Assembly (NCBI GenBank): GCA_963821325.1
Contig: CAWGDC010000006.1
Location: forward strand, 496,001-560,000
Direction of reading: 5' to 3'
From: PALSA-555 sp963821325
Lineage (GTDB): Bacteria; Actinomycetota; Acidimicrobiia; IMCC26256; PALSA-555
Length of the DNA stretch: 64,000 nt
Below, in pieces: positions 51,675-60,656 of this stretch (position 1 is the stretch's first letter; every line of letters starts with the position of its first letter). The translations under genes were made by a program, and so were the position numbers. The notes under the pieces are model-generated. The model did no database searches, was not told the origin of the DNA, and saw only the letters and a program-made list of their open reading frames with translations.

Positions 51675-53084
51675 GTGCGGGCGAGCGCGGCCCGGCCCCT
51701 CCCGCCGCTGCGGCCGGTCGCCGACTTCGTCGGCCTCCCCGACGGGGGCCGGACCCTCTCGGGCGACACCGCGTTCCTCGTGGCCGCGGCCGGCGCGCTG
51801 GTCGCGCCTGGTCGTCACCACGCTGCTCGGCGTCGCGACGAGCGGCCGGGTGGCCGCGCTCGTGTCCTGGCCGTACGCCGTCGTCCTCGTGCTGGGCGCA
51901 GTCGGGCTCCCGGCGGCACGGGGCGCGTTCCGGGGCCTCGCCCTGCGCGCTCGATCATCCGAGCCCGGTGCAGCACGTCCGGCCGCACGACGCCGGTGAC
52001 GATCCTCGTCACCGGCGCCGCCCCGAGCGAGGCGACGACCGCGTCGCTCGCCGCGCAGGACTACGGCGGCCCTACCACGGTCGTGATGCCCGGCGCCGCG
52101 ACGATCCGACCGGTGACGCCGCTCACCCTCGTCGTCGACGCCGGCGTCGTGCTGCACCCGTCCGCGTTGCGTCTCCTCGTGGCCCGGCTCGTGTCGGCAC
52201 CCGCCGACACCGCGGTCGTCGCGGCGCATTCGCTTGCCCTCGCGACCGACACCGGCGTCACCGCGGAGGCGTGCGCCGCGGCCTGGACGCATGCGCTCGA
52301 CGCCGACCAGCGCACCGAGCACCTCTTCGCCGGCCCGCTCACCGCGGACAGCGCCTGCACCCTGCTGCGCACCGACGCCCTCACCGCCGTCCCGGGCTGG
52401 TCGCTGCCCGGGTCCCGTGCCGCGCTGACCTGGCGGCTGCTCGAACGGGACGCCCGCGTCGCGCACGAGCCGCTCGCCATCGTCTTCGTCCCCGAGCGGG
52501 TCCGTGTGACGACCGCGGCGCGCCGCGGCGCCGAGCGGAGCCGGGCGGTGCGCGCCGCGGCGGCGGGCAGCCCGACCTCGGCGCTGCCGCGGGCGTCGAG
52601 TCGCTGGCTGGCCCGCCTCGACTGGTGGGCGCCCACCCTCGACGCGATCGTCGCCGCCGCCTGGGTGCAAGCCCTGGCGTTCGCCGCGCTCGGCCGGGTC
52701 ACCCTGCTCCTCGCCGTCCTCGTGCTCGCCGTCCCCCTCTCCCTCGCGCCGGTCGCGGTGGAGCGGCACCGCCACGCCGACACGCTCGACGAGGTCGGCC
52801 TGACCCTCGTCGCCCCCGCGGTGTGGGTGAGCTACCTCGCCGGCCTCGACGCGCTGCGCGCCGTCCTCGCGGTGGGGGCGTGGCGCGACGGCGCCGGCCG
52901 AGCCGCGGACCGTCACGCCGCTCCCGGTCGCGTCGCGCGGTCACGCCGCTCCCGGTCGCGTGGCCGCCGGTCGCGGCGGCGCCGGTCGCGCCGGCACCCG
53001 TCGCGCCCGCTGCCGCTGCCGCCTCGCGTGCCGCGCGTCAGGCGGGTGCGCCGGCTCGGAGGGCGGGCGCGACCGTACGCATGA
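51675..53084 (+). pseudogene. Broken membrane glycosyltransferase, family 2 type
   Basis: Fragments in two frames give two N-terminal membrane helices (DTAFLVAAAGALVA, then LVVTTLLGVA and WPYAVVLVLGAVGL), a GT2-like core (VTILVTGAAPSEATTASLAAQDY, TLVVDAGVVLHPSALRLL) and further helices (VTLLLAVLVLAVPLSLAP, GLTLVAPAVWVSYLAGL). The frame changes at about 51807 (one extra base) and again between about 51950 and 52000. The DxD-type metal site is not clear (VDAG). The C-terminal tail is low-complexity Arg-rich and crosses a 28-bp tandem repeat. It may be decayed or badly assembled. Confidence 0.45.
52912..52961. repeat. 28-bp tandem repeat in the glycosyltransferase tail
   Basis: The 20-mer GTCACGCCGCTCCCGGTCGC starts at 52912 and again at 52940, a 28-bp period. 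28 is not a multiple of three, so this duplication changes the reading frame of the glycosyltransferase tail. Further degenerate CCGGTCGCG units follow to about 53000. Confidence 0.65.
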
Positions 53085-53928
53085 ACGCGTCCACGGTGGC
53101 GGGGGTCCCGAAGTCGGAGAACTGCAGCACGAAGCCGCGCGCGCCGAGCCGCAGGTCGGCGGCGAGCGCGTCGATGACCTCCGGTGGGGTGCCGACGATG
53201 AGCCCACCCCACGACCCGAACCGGCGGCGGGCCTGCGCCTCCACCTCGGCCCGGTCGGCGCCGTCGACCACGAGCCCGATCGGGTGCTGCACCGAGATCT
53301 GCGCGTCGCCGGCGAGGGCGCGCAGCTCGGCGAGGCGCTCCACCCCGTACGACGGGCAGTTCCACCAGTCGGCGTGGTCCCGGACCAGCGGCATCGTGAG
53401 GGTGGGTCCGGCCCCGCCGATATGGATGGGGATGTGCCCCTGCGCGGGGACGGGCCGCCCGATCGCCCCCGCGAGCTGGAAGTGCTCGCCGGCGTAGTCG
53501 AAGAACTCGCCGCCGAACATCAGCGCCAGGATCTCCAGGGTCTCGCGCAGCCGGGCCGCCCGCCGTGCCGGCGGGCCGGCGTCGATCCCGAAGCGTCGCA
53601 GCTCCTCCTCGACCGACCCCCAGCCGATCCCGAGGTCCAGGCGGCCGCCGCTCACGACGTCGAGCGTCGCGGCCATCTTGGCGAGCAGCGCCGGATGGCG
53701 GAACGGGTCCGCGTTCACGAGATGCCCGAGACGGATCGTGGTCGTCTCGGCCGCCAACGCGGCCGCCAGCGTCCAACCCTCGAACGTGTCGTGCTCCAAC
53801 GCGCCGGGCGCGCCCAGGTGGTCCATCAGCCACACCGAATCGAACCCGGCGGCCTCGGCCGCCCGCGCCCGCTCGACGATCATCGCGTACGGCATGCGCA
53901 GCTGCGGGAGGAACAGGCCGAACCACAC
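53038..53928 (-). CDS. LLM-class (F420-type) oxidoreductase
   Basis: This 296-residue protein is a luciferase-like flavin/F420-dependent oxidoreductase (FGLFLPQLRM at the start, DSVWLMDHLG, RLGHLVNADPFRHPALLAKMAATLDVVSGGRLDLGIGWG). GTG 53928 is chosen because upstream codons belong to a TnpB remnant. TACATT about 14 nt upstream could be a -10 box. The cofactor (F420 or FMN) and substrate are not certain. The neighbouring catabolic genes suggest a xenobiotic or terpenoid-like substrate. Confidence 0.87.
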   Translation of the reverse strand: MWFGLFLPQLRMPYAMIVERARAAEAAGFDSVWLMDHLGAPGALEHDTFEGWTLAAALAAETTTIRLGHLVNADPFRHPALLAKMAATLDVVSGGRLDLGIGWGSVEEELRRFGIDAGPPARRAARLRETLEILALMFGGEFFDYAGEHFQLAGAIGRPVPAQGHIPIHIGGAGPTLTMPLVRDHADWWNCPSYGVERLAELRALAGDAQISVQHPIGLVVDGADRAEVEAQARRRFGSWGGLIVGTPPEVIDALAADLRLGARGFVLQFSDFGTPATVDAFMRTVAPALRAGAPA

Positions 53929-53977
53929 GGCAGGCAATGTATCTACCCGTCGCGGCCTGATGGGACGGCTCTCCGGC

Positions 53978-54463
53978 GCGGCGTCGACGCTTCGAGCCGC
54001 GCTGCTTGACCTGCACCGCCCGCTGGGCCGCGGCGAGGCGTGCCGCGGCCCGCTGGGCATAGCGGTCGTTGGTGATGAGGTCCCCGTCGCTGGTCGCCAC
54101 CAACACGCTGACTCCCACATCCAGGCCGACGTGGCGGCCCGTCAGGGGCAGCGGCTCGGCGGGCACGTCCACACAGCGGACACTCACCCACCAGCGTCGA
54201 CCCTCCCGACGCACCGTGATCGCCTTCGCCGTTCCTCGCAGCGGCCGATGCAACCGAACCTTCAGCGCCCCGATCCCCGTGAGATGCAGCCGCCGCTGGG
54301 CCGCGTCAAGGTGCCAGCCGTTACGGTCCTCCCATTGCAGCGAGTCCCAACGCTGCCGGGACCGGAACCGTGGGTATCCCGGGCGTTGCCCCTCCCGGCA
54401 ACGGCGATAGAAGGCCTCGAACGCCCAGTCCAGGCGTCGCAGCGTTCCCCGACACACCGTCAC
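53978..54463 (-). pseudogene. TnpB (IS605 OrfB) remnant
   Basis: About 162 residues match a central part of OrfB/TnpB: LRRLDWAFEAFYRRCREG, PGYPRFRSRQRWDS, VRREGRRWWVSVRC and the RuvC-I motif HVGLDVGVS (Asp115). The N-terminal domain, the second and third RuvC motifs and the zinc finger are missing. It is a different subfamily from the TnpB at 22.6 kb. Its 3' end runs into the LLM gene start and its 5' end into the VOC promoter. Confidence 0.8.
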
Positions 54464-54481
54464 CCCAGACGCGTCGGAATG

Positions 54482-54487
54482 TAGCGT
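54482..54487 (+). promoter_or_regulatory. -10 box TAGCGT for leaderless VOC gene
   Basis: TAGCGT lies 7 nt before GTG 54495, with no Shine-Dalgarno. It is placed at the edge of the TnpB remnant. Confidence 0.45.
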
Positions 54488-54494
54488 CGGACCC

Positions 54495-54944
54495 GTGCCC
54501 CGCTCGCTCCACCACGCCGCGCTGTGCGTGCGCGACGTCGACGTCAGCCTGCGCTTCTACCGCGACGGGCTCGGCCTCGACGTGTTGATGGACCACCGCT
54601 TCGACGGCGACTGGCCGACGCTGTTCGACGCCCGGTCGGGGACGCTGCGGTCCGTGTTCCTCGGCGACCCGGCCGCACCCGACGCCGGTGTCGTCGAGCT
54701 CGTCGCCTTCGACGGCGGCGCCGACCCGGGGCCGCCCACCGGTCCGCCCGCCACCGGGTTCTTCCTCCTGTCGTTCTTCGTGGCGGTCGACGACACGCTG
54801 GCCCGCCTGCACGACCTCGGCCTCGGTGGCGCGCCCCGCCGCGTCGAGCAGCCCGGACCGCAGGGATCGGTCGTGATGGCCACGGTGCGCGACCCCGACG
54901 GGGTCCTCGTCGAGCTCATCGAGGCCCGCCGGGCGCACCAGTAG
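54495..54944 (+). CDS. VOC-family (glyoxalase/dioxygenase fold) protein
   Basis: This 149-residue protein has the double beta-alpha-beta-beta-beta fold of VOC proteins: LHHAALCVRDVDVSLRFYRDGLGL at the start and VRDPDGVLVELIEA at the end with the metal-ligand Glu; the first His pair is a candidate ligand. Members are lyases, epimerases, dioxygenases or resistance proteins. It leads a run of catabolic genes (SDR, thioesterase-like), separated from the next gene by 11 bp. Confidence 0.88.
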   Translation: MPRSLHHAALCVRDVDVSLRFYRDGLGLDVLMDHRFDGDWPTLFDARSGTLRSVFLGDPAAPDAGVVELVAFDGGADPGPPTGPPATGFFLLSFFVAVDDTLARLHDLGLGGAPRRVEQPGPQGSVVMATVRDPDGVLVELIEARRAHQ

Positions 54945-54955
54945 CCTCACGCGCC

Positions 54956-55741
54956 GTGCTGCACCCCGAGGTCTCGGTCGACGACGCCCGCGCCATGCAC
55001 CGCGTCGAGGGGCGGGTCGTGATCGTCACCGGCTCGGGGCAAGGCGTCGGGCGGGGCATGGCGAACCACCTGGCGAAGGCCGGCGCCACCGTCGTGGTCG
55101 CCGACTACCAGCCGGACAAGGCCCGCCGCACGGTCGAGGAGCTCACCGGGATCGGCGCCACCGCCCTCGACGTCGAGGTCGACATCCGCGACGCCGCGTC
55201 GCTCCACGCCATGGTCGAGCGGGTCGTGGGCGAGCTCGGCCGGGTCGACGGGCTGATCAACAACGCGCAGACGTTCCGGGCCAACGCCCCGATGGCCGAC
55301 GTCGCCGCCGACGACCTCGACGTCTTCTACCGGTCGGGCGTGCTCGGCACGCTCCACGCCATGCAAGCCGTCTACCCGCACATGCGGGACGCCGGATGGG
55401 GTCGCATCGTCAACTTCGCGTCGTCGATGGGCCGGGTCGGCGGTGAGGGGTTCGGCGCCTACAACGCGTCGAAGGAGGCGATCCGCGCCCTGACGCGCAC
55501 CGCGGCACGCGAGTGGGCCCGCGACGGGATCGTGGTGAACGCCATCGCGCCCGCGGCGGCGCCGCCGCGGGCCGTCGGATCCGAGCACTACGAGGCGTTC
55601 ATGCGGGCCTGCCCGACGGGCCGCAACGGCGACCCCGAGCTCGACATCGGCCCGGTGGCGCTGTTCCTGTGCTCCGACGCCTGCCGGTACCTCACCGGCC
55701 AGACCTTCATGGTCGACGGCGGCACCTACCTCTGGTCGTGA
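54956..55741 (+). CDS. Short-chain dehydrogenase/reductase
   Basis: This 261-residue SDR has the cofactor motif VTGSGQGVGRGMA, NNAQT, an SS-type serine (NFASSMG) and YNASK with catalytic Tyr and Lys. It is an NAD(P)-dependent alcohol dehydrogenase or reductase of unknown substrate. GTG 54956 or ATG 54995 could be the start; neither has a clear ribosome site. The stop overlaps the next ATG (TGATG). Confidence 0.9.
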   Translation: MLHPEVSVDDARAMHRVEGRVVIVTGSGQGVGRGMANHLAKAGATVVVADYQPDKARRTVEELTGIGATALDVEVDIRDAASLHAMVERVVGELGRVDGLINNAQTFRANAPMADVAADDLDVFYRSGVLGTLHAMQAVYPHMRDAGWGRIVNFASSMGRVGGEGFGAYNASKEAIRALTRTAAREWARDGIVVNAIAPAAAPPRAVGSEHYEAFMRACPTGRNGDPELDIGPVALFLCSDACRYLTGQTFMVDGGTYLWS

Positions 55742-56319
55742 TGGCGAGCCCGGCTCGCGGACGCGACGCCGACTGGCGCAACCCGTGGCCGGTGCGGGGG
55801 GTGCGCCGCGGGGACGCCGCACCGTCGGAGGGCGCGGCGGCGCTGCACGCCGATGGCTTCTCCGTCGCCTTCGACGTCGAGGTGCTCGACGACGACCGCG
55901 ACGAGTACCAGGACCACCTCAACAACACCGCGGCGGTGCGGATGTTCAACGAGCTGCGCATCGCGTACGTCGCCGCCCGCTTCGCGCCCCGCTGGCCCAA
56001 GTACGTGCGCGGCGAGGGGCTGACCATCGTGGTGCGCGAGCTCCACGTCCTCTACGAGAGCGAAGGCTGGCTCCACGAGGGCTACGTCGGCGCCACCCGC
56101 GTCGCGCAGCGGCGCGGCCGCGGCGTCGTGGTCGAGCAGCGCCTCGTCGACGCGGCCACCGCTCGGCCGCTCGCCCGGGCGTGGGTGCTGCAGCTCCTCG
56201 TCGGCGGCAACGGCGTCCTCGACTGGCCGGACTGGTTCTTCGACCTCGTCGCCGAGGTGCAGGGCGCGCCGGTCCCGGTCGTGCCGGCCGCCCGGCCGCC
56301 GTGGGGACCGCCGACGTGA
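55741..56319 (+). CDS. Hotdog-fold thioesterase-like protein
   Basis: This 192-residue protein has a hotdog-type core: FDVEVLDDDRDEYQDHLNNTAAVRMFNELRIAYV, where DHLNNT parallels the active-site region of 4HBT thioesterases (D-x-x-x-H-x-NN). About 40 N-terminal residues are extra. It probably cleaves or binds a CoA thioester in the local pathway. The start overlaps the SDR stop; the stop overlaps the DUF2332 GTG. Confidence 0.75.
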   Translation: MASPARGRDADWRNPWPVRGVRRGDAAPSEGAAALHADGFSVAFDVEVLDDDRDEYQDHLNNTAAVRMFNELRIAYVAARFAPRWPKYVRGEGLTIVVRELHVLYESEGWLHEGYVGATRVAQRRGRGVVVEQRLVDAATARPLARAWVLQLLVGGNGVLDWPDWFFDLVAEVQGAPVPVVPAARPPWGPPT

Positions 56320-57368
56320 CCGGCGCCGCCGACGTGGTCGCCGGCCGGCTGCGCGGCATGGCCCTCTACTGCATCGGCCGATCCCCCCTCTACGCCGTGC
56401 TGCTGGACCGGATGGCCGACGACGTCACCGAAGGCGGGCCCACCTGGGACCTCCTCGGCGGCACCGCCGACGACCCACCCGGGTACGTCCCCCAGCTGCG
56501 CCTCCTCGGAGCGGTGCACGCCCTGGCGCTGCGCGGCGACGCCCCGGAGCTCGCCGCCCGCTACCCGTCCTGCGGCGGTGACGGCGACGCGACGGCCGCG
56601 TGGCCCGCGGTACGGGCCGTCCTCGCCGGCCGGGCCGACGAGCTGACCCCGTGGCTGGCGCGGCCGCCCCAGACGAACGAGGTCGGCCGCGCCGCCGCGC
56701 TCGTCGCCGGGCTGCTCACCGTCACCGCCGAGACCGACCGGCCGGTGCGGCTCCTCGAGATCGGCGCCAGCGCCGGGCTCAACCTGCGCCTCGACCACTT
56801 CTGGTACGAGGCCGACGGCGCCGGTGTCGGCGACCCGGCTTCACCGGTGCGGTTCGTGGACTGCTGGGAGGGCGGGCGTCCCCGCTTCGACGCGCCGCTC
56901 ACCGTGGCAGCGCGGGCGGGGTGTGACCGGACGCCGATCGACCCGACGAGCGAGGACGGCCGCCTGGCGCTGCTCGCCTACGTGTGGCCCGACCAGCAGG
57001 ACCGACTCACGCTGCTCCGCGCCGCGCTCGAGGTCGCCGCCCGCGTCCCCGCCCCGGTCGAGCGCGCCGACTTCCTGTCCTGGCTGCCCGACCGCCTCGC
57101 CGAGCCGGCCCCCGGGCTCGCCACCGTCGTCGTGCACTCCATCGTGCTGCAGTACTGCGACACCGACACCATCGCCGCGCTCACCGCGGCGGTGGGCTCG
57201 GCCGGCGCGCGCGCCAGCGACGACGCGCCGCTCGCCTGGCTGCGCCTCGAGCCCCGCTCCCTCGCTGACCTGGAGCCCGAGCTGCGCCTCACCACCTGGC
57301 CCGGCGGCGAGGACCGGCTCCTCGGCCACGCCCCGTTCCACCTCGGGCCGGTGCGCCTCGGCACCTAA
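56316..57368 (+). CDS. DUF2332 family protein
   Basis: This 350-residue protein matches DUF2332: RLRGMALYCIGRSPLYAVLLDRM near the start, NEVGRAAALVAGLL, RLLEIGASAGLNLRLDHFWY (a Rossmann-like motif recalling SAM methyltransferases) and a C-terminal GHAPFH. The function is unknown. The GTG overlaps the previous stop. The 3' end overlaps the convergent isomerase gene by 4 bp. Confidence 0.87.
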   Translation: MTGAADVVAGRLRGMALYCIGRSPLYAVLLDRMADDVTEGGPTWDLLGGTADDPPGYVPQLRLLGAVHALALRGDAPELAARYPSCGGDGDATAAWPAVRAVLAGRADELTPWLARPPQTNEVGRAAALVAGLLTVTAETDRPVRLLEIGASAGLNLRLDHFWYEADGAGVGDPASPVRFVDCWEGGRPRFDAPLTVAARAGCDRTPIDPTSEDGRLALLAYVWPDQQDRLTLLRAALEVAARVPAPVERADFLSWLPDRLAEPAPGLATVVVHSIVLQYCDTDTIAALTAAVGSAGARASDDAPLAWLRLEPRSLADLEPELRLTTWPGGEDRLLGHAPFHLGPVRLGT

Positions 57369-58170
57369 GCGTCGAGCGCGTCGAGCAGCGTCCCGAGCCG
57401 GTCGATCGCACGACGCGACGCCGCGGCGTACCCCTCCTCGTCGATGCGTGGGCCGATCAGCTCGAGGTCGAAGCAGCCGCCGTACCCGGCGGCGAGCAGC
57501 TGGCCGACGATCCGCTCGAGGGGAATGTCGCCGTCCCCTGGCACCAGCCGGTTCGGGGTCGACAACGTCCCGACCGCGTAGTCGCTCACCTGCACGATCC
57601 GGAACACGTCGACGCCGTCGCGGAACGTGGCGTCGAGCGCGCGCTCGGCCCAGCAGGCGTTCAGCTCGACGCACACCCCGACACCGAGACGGCGGGCGAG
57701 GTCGACGACGTCGCGCAGCGTGTGCACGAACCCGACGTCGACGCGCAGCGAGTTGGTGTGCTCGAGCCCGAACGGGATCCCGCGCCGTGCCGCGTCGTCG
57801 ACCAGCGGGGCGAGCGCGTCCGCGAGCGCGTCGGCGGCGTCCTCCACGGCAGCGGCCCGGCCGGTCCCGTGGTCAGGATCAGGCACTCGGCGCCGACTGC
57901 CTCGGCGGCGTCGAGGGCGCGTCGCACCCGGTCGCGCTGCGGCCCCCACCGGGACCGGTCGGCGAGCACGAACGGGCCGATGCCGATCAGGTTCGTGACC
58001 CGCAGCCCGGCGTCGCGCAGCCGACGGGCCCCGTCCTCGAGCCCGGCCGCCTCGAGCTTGGCGAGCGACGCCCCGATCGCCTCGACCCCCGCCGCCTCGT
58101 AGAAGGCGAGGTCCTCGTCGAGCGTCCACGAGAACGTCGAGATCGCGCTGAGCGACACCCGCGGGTGCAT
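57365..58170 (-). CDS. Sugar phosphate isomerase/epimerase (TIM barrel), single-base frameshift
   Basis: The first frame reads VSLSAISTFSWTLDEDLAFYEAAGVEAIG to LILTTGPAG; the rest is in the next frame: AAVEDAADALADAL, HTNSLRVDVGFVHTLRDVV, ELNACWAE and QVSDYAVG, ending near DLELIGPRI. One base is missing in the G/C run near 57855-57858. Restored length is 268 residues, normal for xylose-isomerase-like TIM barrels. Metal ligands (Glu of GLEHT, Glu of ELNACW, His or Asp further on) are visible. Substrate is unknown. It follows the SDR gene on the same strand. Confidence 0.82.
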
Positions 58171-58195
58171 CACCCCCGGGGCGGCGCCGGCGCGG

Positions 58196-58966
58196 TCATC
58201 CGAGCGTCGCGGCGCGCACCACGCTGCTGCCGCCGTCGAGCTGGAGGTTCACGCCGGTGAGCAGCTCGGACTCGCGGCTCGCCAGGTACACCGCGGCGTA
58301 GGCGACGTCGCGGGCCTCCCCGAGGCGGGTCAGGTGCATCCCCTCGAGGCGGCGGCGGCGCGCCGGGTCCAGGTCGGCGTCGCGCCGCCGGTTGATCACG
58401 TAGCCGGGGCTGATCGTGTTGCAGCGGATGCCATCCGCCGCGTAGTCGACGGCCACGGCACGGGTCAGGGCGTTCAGCCCACCCTTGCTCGCGGCGTACG
58501 CGGCGAGGCCGCGGCTCGGGCGCTCCGCCTGGCGCGACGACACGTTCACGATCGAGCCGTGCCCGGCGGCGCGCAGGTGCGGGATCACCTCCCGGCACAG
58601 CCACATCGGCGCGGTCAGGTTCACCCGCAGCGCCCGCTCCCACGCGTCCGTGTCCATCTCGGCGACCCCAGCGTCGCGCCCGCCGGTGCTCGCCACCGCG
58701 TTGTTCACCAGGACCGTCACGCCACCGAAGCGGGCCACGGTCTCGGCGACGAGCCCACGGCAGGTCGCCTCGTCGGCCAGGTCACCAGCCACGAAGCAGG
58801 CGTCACCCCCCGCGGCCGTGATCTGCTGCACGACGGCCTCGCCGCGTGCTGCGTCCCGGCCGTGCACCGCCACACGCGCGCCCTGCGCCGCGAACTCGAC
58901 GGCGATCGCCTCGCCGATCCCCGCGGTCGACCCGGTGACGAGGGCGATCTCCCCGGCGAGCCGCAC
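58196..58966 (-). CDS. Short-chain dehydrogenase/reductase
   Basis: This 256-residue SDR has ALVTGSTAGIGEAIA, LVNNAVAS, NVSSRQAE and YAASK with the catalytic Tyr-Lys pair, and ends with a GVNLQLDGG motif. It is NAD(P)-dependent with unknown substrate. TAGGGT 8 nt before the GTG is a possible -10 box, with no ribosome site. The isomerase gene follows 25 bp downstream and is likely co-transcribed. Confidence 0.9.
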   Translation of the reverse strand: MRLAGEIALVTGSTAGIGEAIAVEFAAQGARVAVHGRDAARGEAVVQQITAAGGDACFVAGDLADEATCRGLVAETVARFGGVTVLVNNAVASTGGRDAGVAEMDTDAWERALRVNLTAPMWLCREVIPHLRAAGHGSIVNVSSRQAERPSRGLAAYAASKGGLNALTRAVAVDYAADGIRCNTISPGYVINRRRDADLDPARRRRLEGMHLTRLGEARDVAYAAVYLASRESELLTGVNLQLDGGSSVVRAATLG

Positions 58967-59012
58967 GGTGCGGGACCCTAACTCCCGGAGGTGCGCGTCG
59001 GTCCCGGCGAGC

Positions 59013-60053
59013 TCAGGCGCGGGCGGCGCCGACCGGCGTGCGAGCCGGCCGCACGGCCGGCACCCGTCGGGGCGTCGCGCGCAGGCGCCAGGCGCCGATC
59101 GCCGCCACCCCGATCCCCAGCCCGATGACCATCGCGACCTCGAGGCGCGCCCACGCCGGCGGCAGCGTCGTCGGGAGCTGCGACCGGTACAGGACGGTGA
59201 CGTCGGCCAGCCCGCCGGCGAGCGCGAGGAACAGGCCGGCGAGCAGCAGCAGCGGCGCCGCGGCCGACACGCCGCGTCGGAGCACCCAGACGAGCGCCAG
59301 CACGCCCACCGCCATGCCGCCGAGCGCGTACGCGCTCGCCGCGAGCTTCGTGGCGCCGCCCACCGTCGTCCCCGCCCAGACGCCGAGGACGTGCGCGGTC
59401 TCCCCGACGATCATCGCCGCGAGCGCCGCCGCGACCGCCGGGCGGGCGAGGCGGGTCGCCGCGAGCAGCAGGATCACCAGCGCGAACGCCGCGGCGACCC
59501 CCACCCACGGCCACGCCGACGGGCCCGGCACCCACACGACGTCGCCGTGCACCGCGATGGGCTCGCCCTCACGGACGAGCGACACCGTCCAGTGCAGCAC
59601 CTCGTGTTGCGCCCCCGGGTCGCGTTGCACCTCCGGCGGGTTGCCCGCCCCCAACCAGTGGGCGCGGTGATCGTGCCAGCGCACCACGGTCCCGCTCCCG
59701 ATCCGCTGCCACTCCGGCGGCGCCGCCGGGTTCGCGAACCTCGGGACGGGGGTGTTCCCGGTGCGGGTCTGGTTCAGGTACACCGCGGGGGACCGCAGGT
59801 TCTGGAACACGCCGGCCGGGCCGACCTGCAAGTAGGGCTCGTTGTCGTAGCCGAGCACGGTGATCTCGCGGCCGGTTCCGTTGTCGACCTCGAGCTTGTT
59901 GCCGAGGTCGTCGACCCGCACAGCCAGGCCCGCCACGGCCGGCACGATGCGCAACACCCGCGTCTGGTAGTTGCTCGGCTGGATCCCCGCCACGCCGTGC
60001 GCCCCGGCCGGGTCGGAGGCCACGACCACCGTCGCGGCGCCCAACGCCACCAC
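59013..60053 (-). CDS. Secreted-domain plus five-helix membrane protein of unknown function
   Basis: As read the protein starts at GTG 60053 inside a hydrophobic leader (VALGAATVVVA...PAGAHG); a full signal peptide (FVAALLVVALG) continues upstream in the same frame back to the sigma-factor stop, so the true start may be missing because of a sequence error. The outside domain (about 20-175) has NYQTRVLRIVP, DNEPYLQVGPAGVFQN and WHDHRAHW. Five membrane helices follow (about 180-320). Similar proteins occur beside ECF sigma factors in actinobacteria; function is unknown. It lies 21 bp after the sigma gene. Confidence 0.72.
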   Translation of the reverse strand: MVALGAATVVVASDPAGAHGVAGIQPSNYQTRVLRIVPAVAGLAVRVDDLGNKLEVDNGTGREITVLGYDNEPYLQVGPAGVFQNLRSPAVYLNQTRTGNTPVPRFANPAAPPEWQRIGSGTVVRWHDHRAHWLGAGNPPEVQRDPGAQHEVLHWTVSLVREGEPIAVHGDVVWVPGPSAWPWVGVAAAFALVILLLAATRLARPAVAAALAAMIVGETAHVLGVWAGTTVGGATKLAASAYALGGMAVGVLALVWVLRRGVSAAAPLLLLAGLFLALAGGLADVTVLYRSQLPTTLPPAWARLEVAMVIGLGIGVAAIGAWRLRATPRRVPAVRPARTPVGAARA

Positions 60054-60074
60054 GAGGAGCGCGGCGACGAAGCA

Positions 60075-60596
60075 TCAGCTCGCGGCGTCGGCGGCGAGCC
60101 GCTCGATCAGATCGGCGCGGGCCCGTGCCACCCGCGACCGGATCGTGCCCACCGCGACGCCGCACACCGCGGCCGCCTCGGCGTACGAGCAGCCCAGCAG
60201 CTGGGTCAGCACGAACGCCTCGCGCCGGTCACGGTCGAGCTGCTCGACGAGCGAATCGAGGGCGTGGACCTGCGCCGGGTCGGGGGCGTCCAGCGGCGCG
60301 ACGCCGGCCAGCCGCGCGCCGAGCCGGGCCCGTCGTCCCCGTCGGCGGAGCGCGTCGACGCAGGCCCGGCGGGTGATGGCCAGCAGCCACGTGCGGGCCG
60401 ACGAGTCCCGCCGGTACGCCGGCATCGCCCGCCACGCCCGCACGTACGCGTCCTGGGTGACGTCGTCGGCCTCCGCCGCGCCGACCTGGTTCGCGACGAA
60501 GCGCCACACCTCGCCCTGGGTGCGCTCCACGAAGGCCCGCAGCGCCGACCGGTCGCCGTCCCGCGCCGCGAGGAGCAACCCGGTGAGCTCGTCCAC
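60075..60596 (-). CDS. ECF-type RNA polymerase sigma factor
   Basis: This 173-residue protein has sigma-2 (EVWRFVANQVGAAEADDVTQDAYVRAWRAM) and sigma-4 (EAFVLTQLLGCSYAEAAAVCGVAVGTIRSRVARARADL) regions. It is an extracytoplasmic-function sigma factor. No anti-sigma gene with a zinc or RskA-type motif is next to it; the downstream membrane protein may take that role. GTG 60596 has no clear ribosome site. TAGGGT 9 nt upstream is a weak -10 candidate. Confidence 0.9.
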   Translation of the reverse strand: MDELTGLLLAARDGDRSALRAFVERTQGEVWRFVANQVGAAEADDVTQDAYVRAWRAMPAYRRDSSARTWLLAITRRACVDALRRRGRRARLGARLAGVAPLDAPDPAQVHALDSLVEQLDRDRREAFVLTQLLGCSYAEAAAVCGVAVGTIRSRVARARADLIERLAADAAS

Positions 60597-60656
60597 CAGC
60601 CAACGACCCTACCGACGACCCCCCACCCCGGCGGCATCACGGCCACCGCGGTGGGG

